Positions 36,735-45,412 of a stretch of DNA of 64,000 nucleotides are shown here, in pieces. Numbering within the stretch: position 1 is the first letter of the stretch; each line of letters opens with the position of its first letter. The notes under the pieces are model-generated. The model had not been told where the DNA came from. It worked only from the letters and a program-made list of their open reading frames with translations, and ran no database searches. Source of the DNA: Lachnospira multipara LB2003 (GTDB taxonomy: Bacteria > Bacillota > Clostridia > Lachnospirales > Lachnospiraceae); contig NZ_JNKW01000008.1 of the NCBI RefSeq assembly GCF_000702205.1, positions 1 to 64,000 of the forward strand, in the 5' to 3' direction. Both the position numbers and the translations under genes were made by a program.

Positions 36735-37880
36735 TTAAGAATACTCCATATCCCCCTCTAAAAGTAGGTCCTCTCCAAGCCTAGAAACCTTTAAATTACC
36801 CACTTTAAAGGCATCTTTGGGACTAGCAATTCCTAGTCCTGACACAGCTGTTATGGCATCCTTTCCACCAAAGATCTTAGGTGCAATGTAGACTTGAATT
36901 TTGTCTACAATCCTTGACTCAAGAGCCTTATAATTAATCTCTCCACCACCTTCTATAATTAAACTATCAATTCCTTTCTCTCCTAAATAATTAATGGCAT
37001 CCACTAAATTTACCCTTCCCTCATAATCTGCTTCTAAGCTAACAACATCTACTCCAAATTTCTTATAACTTTCTATCCTATCCTTATCTTTAGACACTGT
37101 CATAATAAGGCTTTTATAACTAGTCGCCGTCTTAACGAAATTAGAATCAAATGGGGTCCTTAAATTACTATCTAGAACAATTCTTAAAGGATGTCTTACT
37201 TTTTCTAATGTCTCATTTCTACAATTTAGCATTGGATCATCCTTTAAAAGTGTTCCAATTCCTACTAAAATTGCCATATTCTTATGTCTATCCATATGAA
37301 CTTTTTGTCTTGCCTCATCTCCTGTAATCCACTTTGATTCGCCTGTATAGCAAGCTATTTTTCCATCAAGAGTCTGTGCCCACTTTAATGTCACAAGTGG
37401 TTTTTTATATCGCATATAATGAAAAAAAATGTCGTTTATTTCCAAACACGCCTCATTTAGAATAGGACCATCTACTTTAATCCCAGCCTCTTCTAAAATC
37501 TTAATTCCCTTACCACAAACTTTAGGATTAGGATCAAGAGCTCCAACTACAACTCTTGTAATACCAACTTCTATAATTGCCATTGTACATGGTGGTTGCT
37601 TTCCATAATGACAGCAAGGTTCAAGAGTCACATAAATAGTTGCTCCCTTTAAATCCTTCTCATTGCCTTTAATTTTGCAATCCTTAATTGCTTCCCTTTC
37701 AGCATGTAATCCTCCACATGCCTTGTGATAACCTCTTCCTATGATATGTCCATTTTTTACAATAACCGCTCCAACCATAGGATTAGGATTAGTAAATCCT
37801 AGTCCCTTTTTAGCAAGTTTTATGGCCTCTAGCATAAAATCCTCGTCCTTATATAATCTTTCCCTATTCATTCTTTCCAC
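36735..37880 (-). CDS. ribD: bifunctional riboflavin deaminase/reductase
   Basis: The N-terminal cytidine-deaminase-like domain has GGLHAERE and EPCCHYGKQPPC (the zinc His and two Cys), with NPNPMVGAVIVKNG before it. The C-terminal reductase domain has LKWAQTLDGKIA and SLIIEGGGEI. It carries out steps two and three of the pathway. The start is GTG at 37880, nine bases after AAGGAG; the next ATG is too far from the ribosome site. It is the first gene of the operon after an FMN riboswitch and two terminators. Confidence 0.96.
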   Translation of the reverse strand: MERMNRERLYKDEDFMLEAIKLAKKGLGFTNPNPMVGAVIVKNGHIIGRGYHKACGGLHAEREAIKDCKIKGNEKDLKGATIYVTLEPCCHYGKQPPCTMAIIEVGITRVVVGALDPNPKVCGKGIKILEEAGIKVDGPILNEACLEINDIFFHYMRYKKPLVTLKWAQTLDGKIACYTGESKWITGDEARQKVHMDRHKNMAILVGIGTLLKDDPMLNCRNETLEKVRHPLRIVLDSNLRTPFDSNFVKTATSYKSLIMTVSKDKDRIESYKKFGVDVVSLEADYEGRVNLVDAINYLGEKGIDSLIIEGGGEINYKALESRIVDKIQVYIAPKIFGGKDAITAVSGLGIASPKDAFKVGNLKVSRLGEDLLLEGDMEYS

Positions 37881-37898
37881 TTACCACATCTCCTTAAA

Positions 37899-37932
37899 AA
37901 AAAGCCTTGAAGAATATTCTTCAAGGCTTTTT
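37899..37932 (-). terminator. second terminator/stem-loop ahead of ribD
   Basis: A perfect self-complementary stem: GCCTTGAAGAAT / ATTCTTCAAGGC flanked by five A and five T, 17-bp arms with no loop bases. On the minus strand the T-run leads directly into the ribD ribosome site AAGGAG. Confidence 0.8.
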
Positions 37933-37990
37933 AATGCTATTATATTTAGCACTTTCTAATAATCCACCAATATTTTTTAGAATAAAAAAA

Positions 37991-38014
37991 CGCTCTGGAA
38001 ATAAATCCAGAGCG
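37991..38014 (-). terminator. FMN riboswitch expression-platform terminator
   Basis: The stem CGCTCTGGA / TCCAGAGCG with a 6-nt loop is followed on the minus strand by TTTTTTTATT. It lies about 25 nt after the aptamer and is the expected FMN-dependent terminator. Confidence 0.85.
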
Positions 38015-38041
38015 TCTGTTGCTACTAAATATAACAAATCT

Positions 38042-38145
38042 TCTACCATCCAGACTTTACTGTCGGCCTTGGAATCTCACCAAGTCATGCATTACTGCTC
38101 GCGGGCTTTACCGCCGGTGTGGAATTTCACCACGCCCCGAAGAAT
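38042..38145 (-). ncRNA. FMN riboswitch (RFN element)
   Basis: The minus-strand sequence has the conserved RFN blocks in order: ATTCTTCGGGGC, GGTGAAATTCC, ACCGGCGGTAAAGCCCGCGA, GCATGACTTGGTGAGATTCC and CCGACAGTAAAGTCTGGATG. It stands between a strong promoter and the rib operon. FMN binding should favour the downstream terminator and turn the operon off. Confidence 0.97.
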
Positions 38146-38160
38146 TATTCAATTAAGTAC

Positions 38161-38189
38161 ACTATACATTCACATATAATCTATGTCAA
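38161..38189 (-). promoter_or_regulatory. rib operon promoter
   Basis: On the minus strand TTGACA (38184-38189), 17 bp, TATAGT (38161-38166): a near-consensus sigma-A promoter ending about 16 bp before the aptamer. Confidence 0.85.
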
Positions 38190-38241
38190 TATATTTTTGA
38201 TATTATTCGCTTTTCTTAATGACAAAATCTATCACTATCTT

Positions 38242-38610
38242 CTAAACACCTCTTAACTGATCCCTAGAATACTTCTTGCCATTAAGTACAATATAACCTT
38301 GTGTTGGTTCTTCATGTACAACATAGCGATTATTACCCATAGAATATTCTAATCTGTGCTTATGTCCATACTTTCTTTCACATGTTAAATCCTGTCCTCT
38401 TGGAACTGTATGACCATCGCTAGATACAGTATATGAGTTTCTTAGTTGTTGTAAATTTTTTTCAGTGGTAGTTTTTGCCCTATTTCTTTGGTTATAGTTT
38501 CTTTGATTAATATTTCTTTGATTGTTATTTTTGCTATTTTTCTTATTTTTATTAGAAAAAATACCAAGAAATATTATTATTAACCAAACAACACCAAGGA
38601 CACCTTCCAT
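38242..38610 (-). CDS. small membrane-anchored protein with Asn-rich linker
   Basis: 122 residues: an N-terminal membrane helix (about 3-18), then an Asn/Gln/Arg-rich linker with near repeats QRNINQRNYNQRN, then a C-terminal domain with two His/Cys-containing segments (CERKYGHKHRLEY, HEEPTQGYIVLNGKKY). The start codon is two bases from the end of the SPFH gene, so they are coupled. The family is not recognised; a role with the SPFH protein is inferred from position only. Confidence 0.65.
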   Translation of the reverse strand: MEGVLGVVWLIIIFLGIFSNKNKKNSKNNNQRNINQRNYNQRNRAKTTTEKNLQQLRNSYTVSSDGHTVPRGQDLTCERKYGHKHRLEYSMGNNRYVVHEEPTQGYIVLNGKKYSRDQLRGV

Positions 38611-38612
38611 AT

Positions 38613-39521
38613 TTACTTAATCTCCTTAACTGATTCTACTAAACCTGCAAGATTCTGAATTTCTGAAGGAACAATAATCTTTGTAGCCTGTCCATCTGCA
38701 ACCTTTTCAAGAGTTTCTAAGCTCTTTAATCTAAGAACTGTCATATCAGCTCCAGCCTGCTTTAATTTTTCAATACCATATGCGTTAGCATCCTGGATTG
38801 CTCTGATAGCTTCAGCCTTACCTTCAGCTTCCTTAATTTCCTTTTCCTTCTGAGCTTCAGCAGCAAGAATTGTTGCCTGCTTTTCAGCCTCAGCATTAAG
38901 TACTGCTGATTCCTTACGACCTTGAGCCTCTAAGATCATAGACTGCTTCTCACCTTCTGCAGTAAGAATTGCAGCTCTCTTCTCTCTTTCAGCTTTCATC
39001 TGCTTCTCCATTGATTCACGAATAGCAGCTGGTGGATTAATGTTCTTTAATTCTACTCTATTAATCTTAATTCCCCAAGGATCTGTTGCTGCATCAATTG
39101 TTTCAAGCATCTTAGAGTTAATCTGATCTCTTGATGTAAGAGTTTCATCAAGTGTCATATCACCAATGATGTTACGAAGTGTTGTTGCAGTTAAATTCTC
39201 AATAGCAATGATTGGACTTTCAACTCCATATGTATATAACTGTGGATTAAAAATCTTAAAATACACGATTGAGTCAATCTGCATTGTAACATTATCCTTA
39301 GTAATAACTGGCTGTGGTGCAAAATCTGCAACCTGTTCCTTAATTGTAACCTTTCTTGAAATTCTATCAATGATTGGTATTAATAAATGAATACCTGCAG
39401 CCCATGTTGTCTTATATCTTCCTAATCTTTCAATTACATAGGCATTTGCCTGTGGCACAATTCTAATTGACATTAATAATAGTAAAACTAGAATTGCCAA
39501 AATAACAACTATTGCTGTCAT
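38613..39521 (-). CDS. SPFH/band-7 membrane protein (QmcA-like)
   Basis: 302 residues: one N-terminal membrane helix (ILAILVLLLLMSIRIVPQ), the band-7 domain (VIERLGRYKTTWAAGIHLLIP ... VDSIVYFKIFNPQ...DMTLDETLTSRDQIN), then a long Ala/Glu/Lys coiled coil (about 165-250) with repeats such as ILTAEGEKQSMILEAQGRKES. Such proteins assemble cage-like membrane microdomains that bind proteases such as FtsH. The ribosome site is GGAGGTAATAAAT. Confidence 0.93.
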   Translation of the reverse strand: MTAIVVILAILVLLLLMSIRIVPQANAYVIERLGRYKTTWAAGIHLLIPIIDRISRKVTIKEQVADFAPQPVITKDNVTMQIDSIVYFKIFNPQLYTYGVESPIIAIENLTATTLRNIIGDMTLDETLTSRDQINSKMLETIDAATDPWGIKINRVELKNINPPAAIRESMEKQMKAEREKRAAILTAEGEKQSMILEAQGRKESAVLNAEAEKQATILAAEAQKEKEIKEAEGKAEAIRAIQDANAYGIEKLKQAGADMTVLRLKSLETLEKVADGQATKIIVPSEIQNLAGLVESVKEIK

Positions 39522-39627
39522 ATTTATTACCTCCGTTTTTTTAAAGCTTTTGCTTATTTATGTTATTATAATATCATTATCTATCAATTTTTAAAATAAC
39601 TTTTTTTATACGATTAGCACAAAAAAA

Positions 39628-39657
39628 TGCCAGCTTTGCATTATTGCAAAACTGGCA
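39628..39657 (-). terminator. terminator after the TrxR-like gene
   Basis: The stem TGCCAG-C-TTTGCA / TGCAAA-A-CTGGCA (13 positions, one mismatch, 4-nt loop) is followed on the minus strand by TTTTTTTGTG, 35 bp past the stop codon. Confidence 0.8.
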
Positions 39658-39691
39658 AATTCTTCAATTAAATCACTTTATCACTTATAGT

Positions 39692-40543
39692 TTACTTTTT
39701 TGCAGCTAAATATGTTACAGCTGACAGAGCTGCTACATTTCCCTCACCAGCTGATTTAACATACTGGTATGGAAGTCCTGTAATATCGCCACATGCAAAG
39801 CATCCAGCTATATTAGTTGACATATCTCTATTAACCACAACATGAGCTCCATCAGTCTCAAGACCAGGTACTAACTGTCCTGGTGAAATTGCATCACGTA
39901 AGACAAATACACAATCAACTACAATATCTTCTCCATCAGACTTTACAACTCTCTTATCATCTACTTTTAGAATCTCTGATGGCTTTACATTTACCACCTT
40001 AACTTTATCTGGTAAATCAGTAGCTTCTTTATACATTGGTACATATGTTACATTAGCACAAACTTCAGAAAGGAATGCTGCTTCCTCTTCTTCCTTCTTA
40101 CTATAACCAATAACTGCCACATCTTTACCCTTATATAATGGTGCATCGCATGTTGCACAATAACTTACTCCACTACCAAGTAATGCATCTTCTCCAGGAA
40201 TTGCCTTACCTGTAACCACTCCAGTAGCTAAAATAACTGCAGATGCTTCATACATCTCATTACCGCCCTGAATACCAAAAAAGTCACCCATATCATAAAT
40301 AGTACTTACTCTATCTTCTGTAATTTCAATTCCAGCAAGTTCTAGATGCTTACTAAAGGCATTAGCGAGTTCCTGACCTGATACATTTGGTAAACCTGGA
40401 TAATTAAGAATGGCATGAGCTTTACTAACCTTTGCGCTTTGTTTACTACCAATAATTATAAAATTCTTTCCTCTATTCTTAAGTGTTAAAGCTGCAGAAA
40501 CTCCACCAGGTCCTGTTCCTATAATTGCAACATCATATCTCAT
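39692..40543 (-). CDS. thioredoxin reductase-like flavoprotein lacking an NADPH motif
   Basis: Low-molecular-weight TrxR fold, 283 residues. The FAD motif AIIGTGPGGVSAA is near the N-terminus, the redox pair is CATC (SYCATCDAPLYKG), and the second FAD motif is AGCFACGDITG. In the NADPH domain the usual GGGDSAVEEA is IGYSKKEEEEA and the HRR basic motif is absent (VTYVPMYKE). This fits the clostridial ferredoxin-dependent flavin thioredoxin reductases (FFTR) rather than an NADPH enzyme; that step is inference. It follows a glutathione peroxidase gene by 63 bp, suggesting it feeds a thiol peroxidase system. Confidence 0.85.
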   Translation of the reverse strand: MRYDVAIIGTGPGGVSAALTLKNRGKNFIIIGSKQSAKVSKAHAILNYPGLPNVSGQELANAFSKHLELAGIEITEDRVSTIYDMGDFFGIQGGNEMYEASAVILATGVVTGKAIPGEDALLGSGVSYCATCDAPLYKGKDVAVIGYSKKEEEEAAFLSEVCANVTYVPMYKEATDLPDKVKVVNVKPSEILKVDDKRVVKSDGEDIVVDCVFVLRDAISPGQLVPGLETDGAHVVVNRDMSTNIAGCFACGDITGLPYQYVKSAGEGNVAALSAVTYLAAKK

Positions 40544-40606
40544 GATTTATTCCTCCTATCCTAGCTGTTGTAAATAATTGTACATAAAAATTGCTACTTA
40601 CACAAT

Positions 40607-41149
40607 TTAAATTAAGCTCTTAACGCACTCTGCCACATCACTCATCTTAGCAGTTGGCTCAAATCTTGCCACTACTTCACCATCTCTATTTACAACAAAC
40701 TTTGTAAAATTCCATTTAATTTCTGGATTGTTCTTATAATCCTTATCTATCTTCTTTAACATAGCGCTCATTGCAAGAGCCTTAGGTCCCTTACCAAAAC
40801 CTTCAAAGCCCTTCTGGCTCTTTAAGTACTTAAATAGAGGAAGAGCTCCTTCACCATTAACATCACTCTTCTTGTACTGTGGGAACTGTGTCTTATACTT
40901 TAAAGTACAGAACTCATGAATTTCCTCATCTGTACCTGGTGTCTGTCCAGCGAACTGATTACAAGGAACATCAATAATTTCTAGGCCCTTATCATGAAAT
41001 TCTTCATAAATTGCCTCTAAATCCTTATACTGTGGTGTAAAGCCACATCCTGTTGCTGTATTAACTACAAGGCAAACTTTACCTTTAAAATTAGCCATTG
41101 AAACTTCTTCACCTGCTGGTGTTGTTACTGAATAATCATAAAAACTCAT
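40607..41149 (-). CDS. gpx: glutathione/thioredoxin peroxidase
   Basis: 180 residues. The peroxidatic Cys is in NTATGCGFTPQY (Cys, not selenocysteine), with Gln in CNQFAGQTPGT and Trp in IKWNFTKFVVNRDG completing the tetrad. The bacterial Cys enzymes use thioredoxin rather than glutathione, consistent with the TrxR-like gene directly downstream. The ribosome site is TGGAGGTAAGAT, behind a near-consensus promoter. Confidence 0.94.
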   Translation of the reverse strand: MSFYDYSVTTPAGEEVSMANFKGKVCLVVNTATGCGFTPQYKDLEAIYEEFHDKGLEIIDVPCNQFAGQTPGTDEEIHEFCTLKYKTQFPQYKKSDVNGEGALPLFKYLKSQKGFEGFGKGPKALAMSAMLKKIDKDYKNNPEIKWNFTKFVVNRDGEVVARFEPTAKMSDVAECVKSLI

Positions 41150-41259
41150 ATCTTACCTCCATTTTCACAGAAAATATATACTTGTAATAAGACTAGTAGT
41201 CGTCAATTTAAAGCCCCACTACAACTATATTTTTCATCTCTTTGATTGATTGCAATTAG

Positions 41260-41288
41260 ATTGTACACAATTAATATTTTTTTGTCAA
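41260..41288 (-). promoter_or_regulatory. gpx promoter
   Basis: On the minus strand TTGACA (41283-41288), 17 bp, TACAAT (41260-41265), leaving a leader of about 100 nt before gpx. No clear PerR box was seen. Confidence 0.8.
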
Positions 41289-41308
41289 CATTTATTTTTA
41301 AAATAAAA

Positions 41309-41348
41309 AACCATCACTAAGAATCTCTTGTATTTCCTAGTGATGGTT
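41309..41348 (-). terminator. terminator of the flavodiiron gene
   Basis: The stem AACCATCACTA / TAGTGATGGTT with an 18-nt loop region is followed on the minus strand by a T-rich run (TTTTATTTT), 12 bp past the stop codon. Confidence 0.78.
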
Positions 41349-41359
41349 TAATTATTATT

Positions 41360-42529
41360 TTACTTACCTGCCTCAATTACAGCATCAATTAAGGCATCTA
41401 ATTTAGCATAGTCTGCCTCTTTAGCCTTTGCCATAATTGTAACCATGTCCCCAATTGTTTCTACATTCTTATATCCTTCAATATAAGATTTCATCTTTCG
41501 TCCAGCTGTTGGACCCCATGATCCATTCTCAATAATAGCTACTTTTCTATTCTGATATGTCTTATATGATAAATCCATTAAGAAATATTCCATTGGTAAA
41601 AATACACCGCCATCATAACTTGAAGCTGCAATTACCATTCTATCGTACTTAAATGCATCCTCAACAGCCTCTGACATATTATCTCTTGTAAGGTCAGCAA
41701 ATGCGATTTTTTCGCCTTTTTCCTGTAACTTTTTAGCTACATATTTAGCAACGACTTCGGTATTACCATGAATTGAAGCATATGCTACCAAAACGCCCTT
41801 TTCTTCTGGCTTATAACTACTCCAAATATCATAAAGATTAATATAGTATTCTATATTCTCTGATAAAACAGGTCCATGCAACGGTGCAATTATCTTGATA
41901 TTTAAATTAGCTGCTTTTTTTAGAAGAGTCTGTACTGGTGCACCGTACTTGCCAACAATATTGAAATAGTATCTTCTAGCTTCGCAAGCCCAATCATCAT
42001 CTTCAATAGACAATGCACCGAATTTGCCAAAGCCATCAGCACTAAAGAGCACACCTTCGCTTTCCTCATAAGTTACCATTACTTCTGGCCAATGTACCAT
42101 TGGAGCCATAATAAATTTTAAAGTATGTGAGCCAAGCTTTAGCTCATCCCCTTCCTTAACAACTAACTGCTTATGTTCTAAAAGGTCTGCATAATTAGCT
42201 CCAAGAGAAAAAGTCTTAGCATTACCAACGATTTCCACATCTGGATATTCCTTAAGGAAAGCCTCTACACTTCCCGAATGATCAGGTTCAAAATGCTGAA
42301 TCACAAAATAATCTGGCTTTCTGTCATTTAATACCTTTTTAACATTATCTAGCCATTCATCCTGACCTCTTTCATCAACGCCATCCATTACTGCAATCTT
42401 ATCATCAAGAATCACATATGAGTTGTAAGATACGCCATCAGGAATCTCATACTGACTTTCAAAAAGATATAAATCCTTATCGTCAACTCCAACATACTTT
42501 ATACTATCTGTAACAAAATTACCCTTCAT
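41360..42529 (-). CDS. fprA: A-type flavodiiron protein (oxygen/NO reductase)
   Basis: 389 residues. A metallo-beta-lactamase-like domain supplies the diiron ligands: HFEPDHSGS (H-x-E-x-D-H), MVHWPEVM, FSADGFGKFG (bridging Asp) and PLHGPV. A C-terminal flavodoxin domain begins AYASIHGNTEVVA. It reduces O2 to water or NO to N2O with rubredoxin or coenzyme as donor, protecting anaerobes. There is no rubredoxin fusion and no rubredoxin gene adjacent. Confidence 0.95.
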   Translation of the reverse strand: MKGNFVTDSIKYVGVDDKDLYLFESQYEIPDGVSYNSYVILDDKIAVMDGVDERGQDEWLDNVKKVLNDRKPDYFVIQHFEPDHSGSVEAFLKEYPDVEIVGNAKTFSLGANYADLLEHKQLVVKEGDELKLGSHTLKFIMAPMVHWPEVMVTYEESEGVLFSADGFGKFGALSIEDDDWACEARRYYFNIVGKYGAPVQTLLKKAANLNIKIIAPLHGPVLSENIEYYINLYDIWSSYKPEEKGVLVAYASIHGNTEVVAKYVAKKLQEKGEKIAFADLTRDNMSEAVEDAFKYDRMVIAASSYDGGVFLPMEYFLMDLSYKTYQNRKVAIIENGSWGPTAGRKMKSYIEGYKNVETIGDMVTIMAKAKEADYAKLDALIDAVIEAGK

Positions 42530-42597
42530 GTTCTACCTCTACTTTCCTTTATTAAATTGTCACGTACAATTTCGTCACTATTATAATTATACTTAAA

Positions 42598-43989
42598 TTA
42601 TAGCTCACCTGTAAAGATTGTTTTTAACATTTTAGCTAGAGTTATTTTATTTCCCTTATAAAGTGATGTAGTTGTATATAATCGTCCTGACGCAAATACT
42701 AGAGCTACTGTAACTACTACTGTTGTTACTAAAGAAATTATCAAGTATGTGCTTGATATTCCACCTAAAATTGCATATCCAGGTACGACTAAAGCTGCTG
42801 TAAATGGAATTGCTGCTGTCCAAAGTGCACAGTCGCCACCACTTAAAACTCCGCCATATAATACACCAAAATAAGATGCTAATAAAACGAATATAAAAAT
42901 GTAATTTGAATTAGCTGCTTCTTCTCTTGTGGTTGAAATTGATCCACCAATAGCTGCAAGAGCTGAATATAACATAAATCCAAGTACCAATATAACAATT
43001 CCAGCTAGAACATTTAATGGCTTAAATAAATCATATTCCATCATATGCTTTATAAAGTAAATTGCTATTAAGTTATTATCTGGATAGAAGTGTTCTGTAA
43101 TAAGCATAGCTGCTCCAAAACCTACAAAGCCACTTATTGTCCATATTACTATCTGTGCAATAGCTGCAAGATTAAGTCCTAATAATTTTCCTGCTGCAAG
43201 AGCTTCTGGTTTTATTGACACAAGAATTGTATCCATAAGCTTATTCTGTTTTTCAAGTACAAGAGACTGTGAAACGCTCTGGCAATAAAGTAAAACCATA
43301 AAGTAGAAAACTAAAAGATTTATAAATGGAATTATAAACTTTAGAACTTCTATAATTTTATCCCTAATATATGAATCCATTACGTCCTTTTTTCCATTGC
43401 TTAACTCATCATCCTTTGTAACACCTGAATTAAAGCCTGTTTCATTATAAGTTTTTACCTGGCTATTAGTTGCCACAACACCTATTTGTTCTATACTAAG
43501 TCCCGAAGCCATAATAGCTATTGGACTTTCGTACTGTGTTAAAAATGTGTTGAAATTATTTACATCTGGTGCATCTAAATCATCTGGTGTAATTATTTCT
43601 GAAACAAAGCCATTATCTTCTTTAGAGAACACTAAAACAGCTGTCTTCATTCCCTGTGCCACATTTTCTGAGGCATGTCTTAAAGCCACATCTACATTTT
43701 CTTCATTAATATATTTAATATTATTATATCCATCTACATTTAAATAATTAAGTGCATTAAAATCCACATATGAATCACTGATTTTATTAACTACGTAAAA
43801 ACTCTCAATTCCGCAGCTTTCAAGTGTTTCTTTCTCGTCTTTTTTCTCATTGGCACCCATTATCATAAAAACAATACTTGGCACAATTAATAAAACCAGA
43901 GCAACAACTATTGTCATAATCTTAAATGTCATTGTATCTGCCATATTTTTGAAGGTAAACTTTAATACTTTTCCAAAATTCTTAAACAT
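42598..43989 (-). CDS. ABC-2 type permease (NatB-like), second copy
   Basis: 463 residues: one N-terminal membrane helix (about 24-47), a large extracytoplasmic domain of about 170 residues, then a six-helix ABC-2 domain with VSQSLVLEKQNKLMDTILVSIKPEALAAGKLLGLN. The upstream permease has the same plan and motif, so the pair should form a heterodimeric channel with the NatA-like ATPase. It begins 8 bp inside the upstream gene. Confidence 0.88.
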   Translation of the reverse strand: MFKNFGKVLKFTFKNMADTMTFKIMTIVVALVLLIVPSIVFMIMGANEKKDEKETLESCGIESFYVVNKISDSYVDFNALNYLNVDGYNNIKYINEENVDVALRHASENVAQGMKTAVLVFSKEDNGFVSEIITPDDLDAPDVNNFNTFLTQYESPIAIMASGLSIEQIGVVATNSQVKTYNETGFNSGVTKDDELSNGKKDVMDSYIRDKIIEVLKFIIPFINLLVFYFMVLLYCQSVSQSLVLEKQNKLMDTILVSIKPEALAAGKLLGLNLAAIAQIVIWTISGFVGFGAAMLITEHFYPDNNLIAIYFIKHMMEYDLFKPLNVLAGIVILVLGFMLYSALAAIGGSISTTREEAANSNYIFIFVLLASYFGVLYGGVLSGGDCALWTAAIPFTAALVVPGYAILGGISSTYLIISLVTTVVVTVALVFASGRLYTTTSLYKGNKITLAKMLKTIFTGEL

Positions 43990-45412
43990 TTGATACCTCC
44001 TCTTTGCTTCGTGCTATTTCAATAATGTCCTTAATTTTAGCCTTTTTATTATCTCTAAGAATAAGCACTCTATAAACCTTAGCACAAAGCATAAATAAAA
44101 GTGCTACCGCAATCATCTGAATTATAAGCGACACTATTACCTCTAATAAAGAAATCTGTCCAACCATGTAAGTAACAGGTGCTAAATAGCAAGAAAATGG
44201 TGGAATAAAGCTTAATACTCTTACAACTGTTTCATTAAAGAATGTTGGTCCAAACATAGCTACAAAACCCACAATAATATTAACAAAAGAAACAACCTGA
44301 GTACTTGTTTGAATATCTTCCTGCTTAGCACAAGCAGAGCCAAGAATTCCAGCAAATATAGCATATATCAAATATGAGAAAATTAATGATATAAGTACAA
44401 CCACTACAGCAATTGCTCCATGATCAAATATTGCTGAAAAATTCATAATATTACTTACAGGTCCCTTTGCATCTAAATACTTAGCACATATCTTATTAGT
44501 TACTAGTGAACCTAAGCATCCAAATATAACAATTGAGAATACATAAATCATAACTGATACAATCTTACCCATAATTAGTGCAAGTGGTCTTACACTTACA
44601 AGAATTGTTTCTGCAAGTTTTGAAGATTTTTCCTCCATAACCACTGTAATAATGTATGAAATTGAAAGAGATACCACAATTATCATAATCATTACAAACT
44701 GATAAGATAGTTCATAAATCTCCTCTTCTGAATACTTATCCTTTAAGGCATCATGATATTCTGTATCAGTAACTGCATCCTTTGTATTAAAACCTGACAT
44801 TACAGACTCTAAATCTTCCTTAGAAATACCTGTACTTGTATATCTTGCCTCATTAAAGCATGTTTCAATATCATTAGTTATTTCTTCTAAGGAAGCATCA
44901 CTAATAAGTGAATTATCTGAAACTACACCATTTATTGTAAAACTATTAGTCTCCATATCGATTCCAATATACACCTTAACAAGGGTATCTGCTGGTGTAA
45001 CCTCATCTCCAAAGCTATCAGATAGACTTACTGAATTTTCAAAATCACTAACTGCCATGTCAAAATCATTCGCATTATCTACTACTGATAAATAAATATT
45101 TTCTAGTCTTGAATCTAAACTCTTAACTACATCATCATAAGACATTTCGATTGGTGTACCATTAAAAAGCACTAAACCATTAATTTTATCAAGCTGCTCA
45201 GTCTTTATTTCACCTGAAGCAAATGAAGAGCCTGCAGCCATATTCTTAGATGTAGAAAGCATCTGAATTGGTCCAATTGCACACATAAATACAATCATAA
45301 AAATCCAGCTTATAAGATATGCCTTACTTTTAAACATCTGACCAAGTGTAAATCCTAATACTGATTTAAAGCCCTTTAGATTGTAAATATTTTCCTTAGT
45401 CGACTTTGCCAT
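43982..45412 (-). CDS. ABC-2 type permease (NatB-like), first copy
   Basis: 476 residues with the same plan as the next gene: an N-terminal helix (about 34-52), a large external domain, then six helices including ISYIITVVMEEKSSKLAETILVSVRPLALIMGKIV. NatB-like exporters move Na+ or small compounds; some relatives act in antimicrobial resistance. The start codon touches the stop of the ATPase gene (1-nt overlap). Confidence 0.88.
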   Translation of the reverse strand: MAKSTKENIYNLKGFKSVLGFTLGQMFKSKAYLISWIFMIVFMCAIGPIQMLSTSKNMAAGSSFASGEIKTEQLDKINGLVLFNGTPIEMSYDDVVKSLDSRLENIYLSVVDNANDFDMAVSDFENSVSLSDSFGDEVTPADTLVKVYIGIDMETNSFTINGVVSDNSLISDASLEEITNDIETCFNEARYTSTGISKEDLESVMSGFNTKDAVTDTEYHDALKDKYSEEEIYELSYQFVMIMIIVVSLSISYIITVVMEEKSSKLAETILVSVRPLALIMGKIVSVMIYVFSIVIFGCLGSLVTNKICAKYLDAKGPVSNIMNFSAIFDHGAIAVVVVLISLIFSYLIYAIFAGILGSACAKQEDIQTSTQVVSFVNIIVGFVAMFGPTFFNETVVRVLSFIPPFSCYLAPVTYMVGQISLLEVIVSLIIQMIAVALLFMLCAKVYRVLILRDNKKAKIKDIIEIARSKEEVSNV

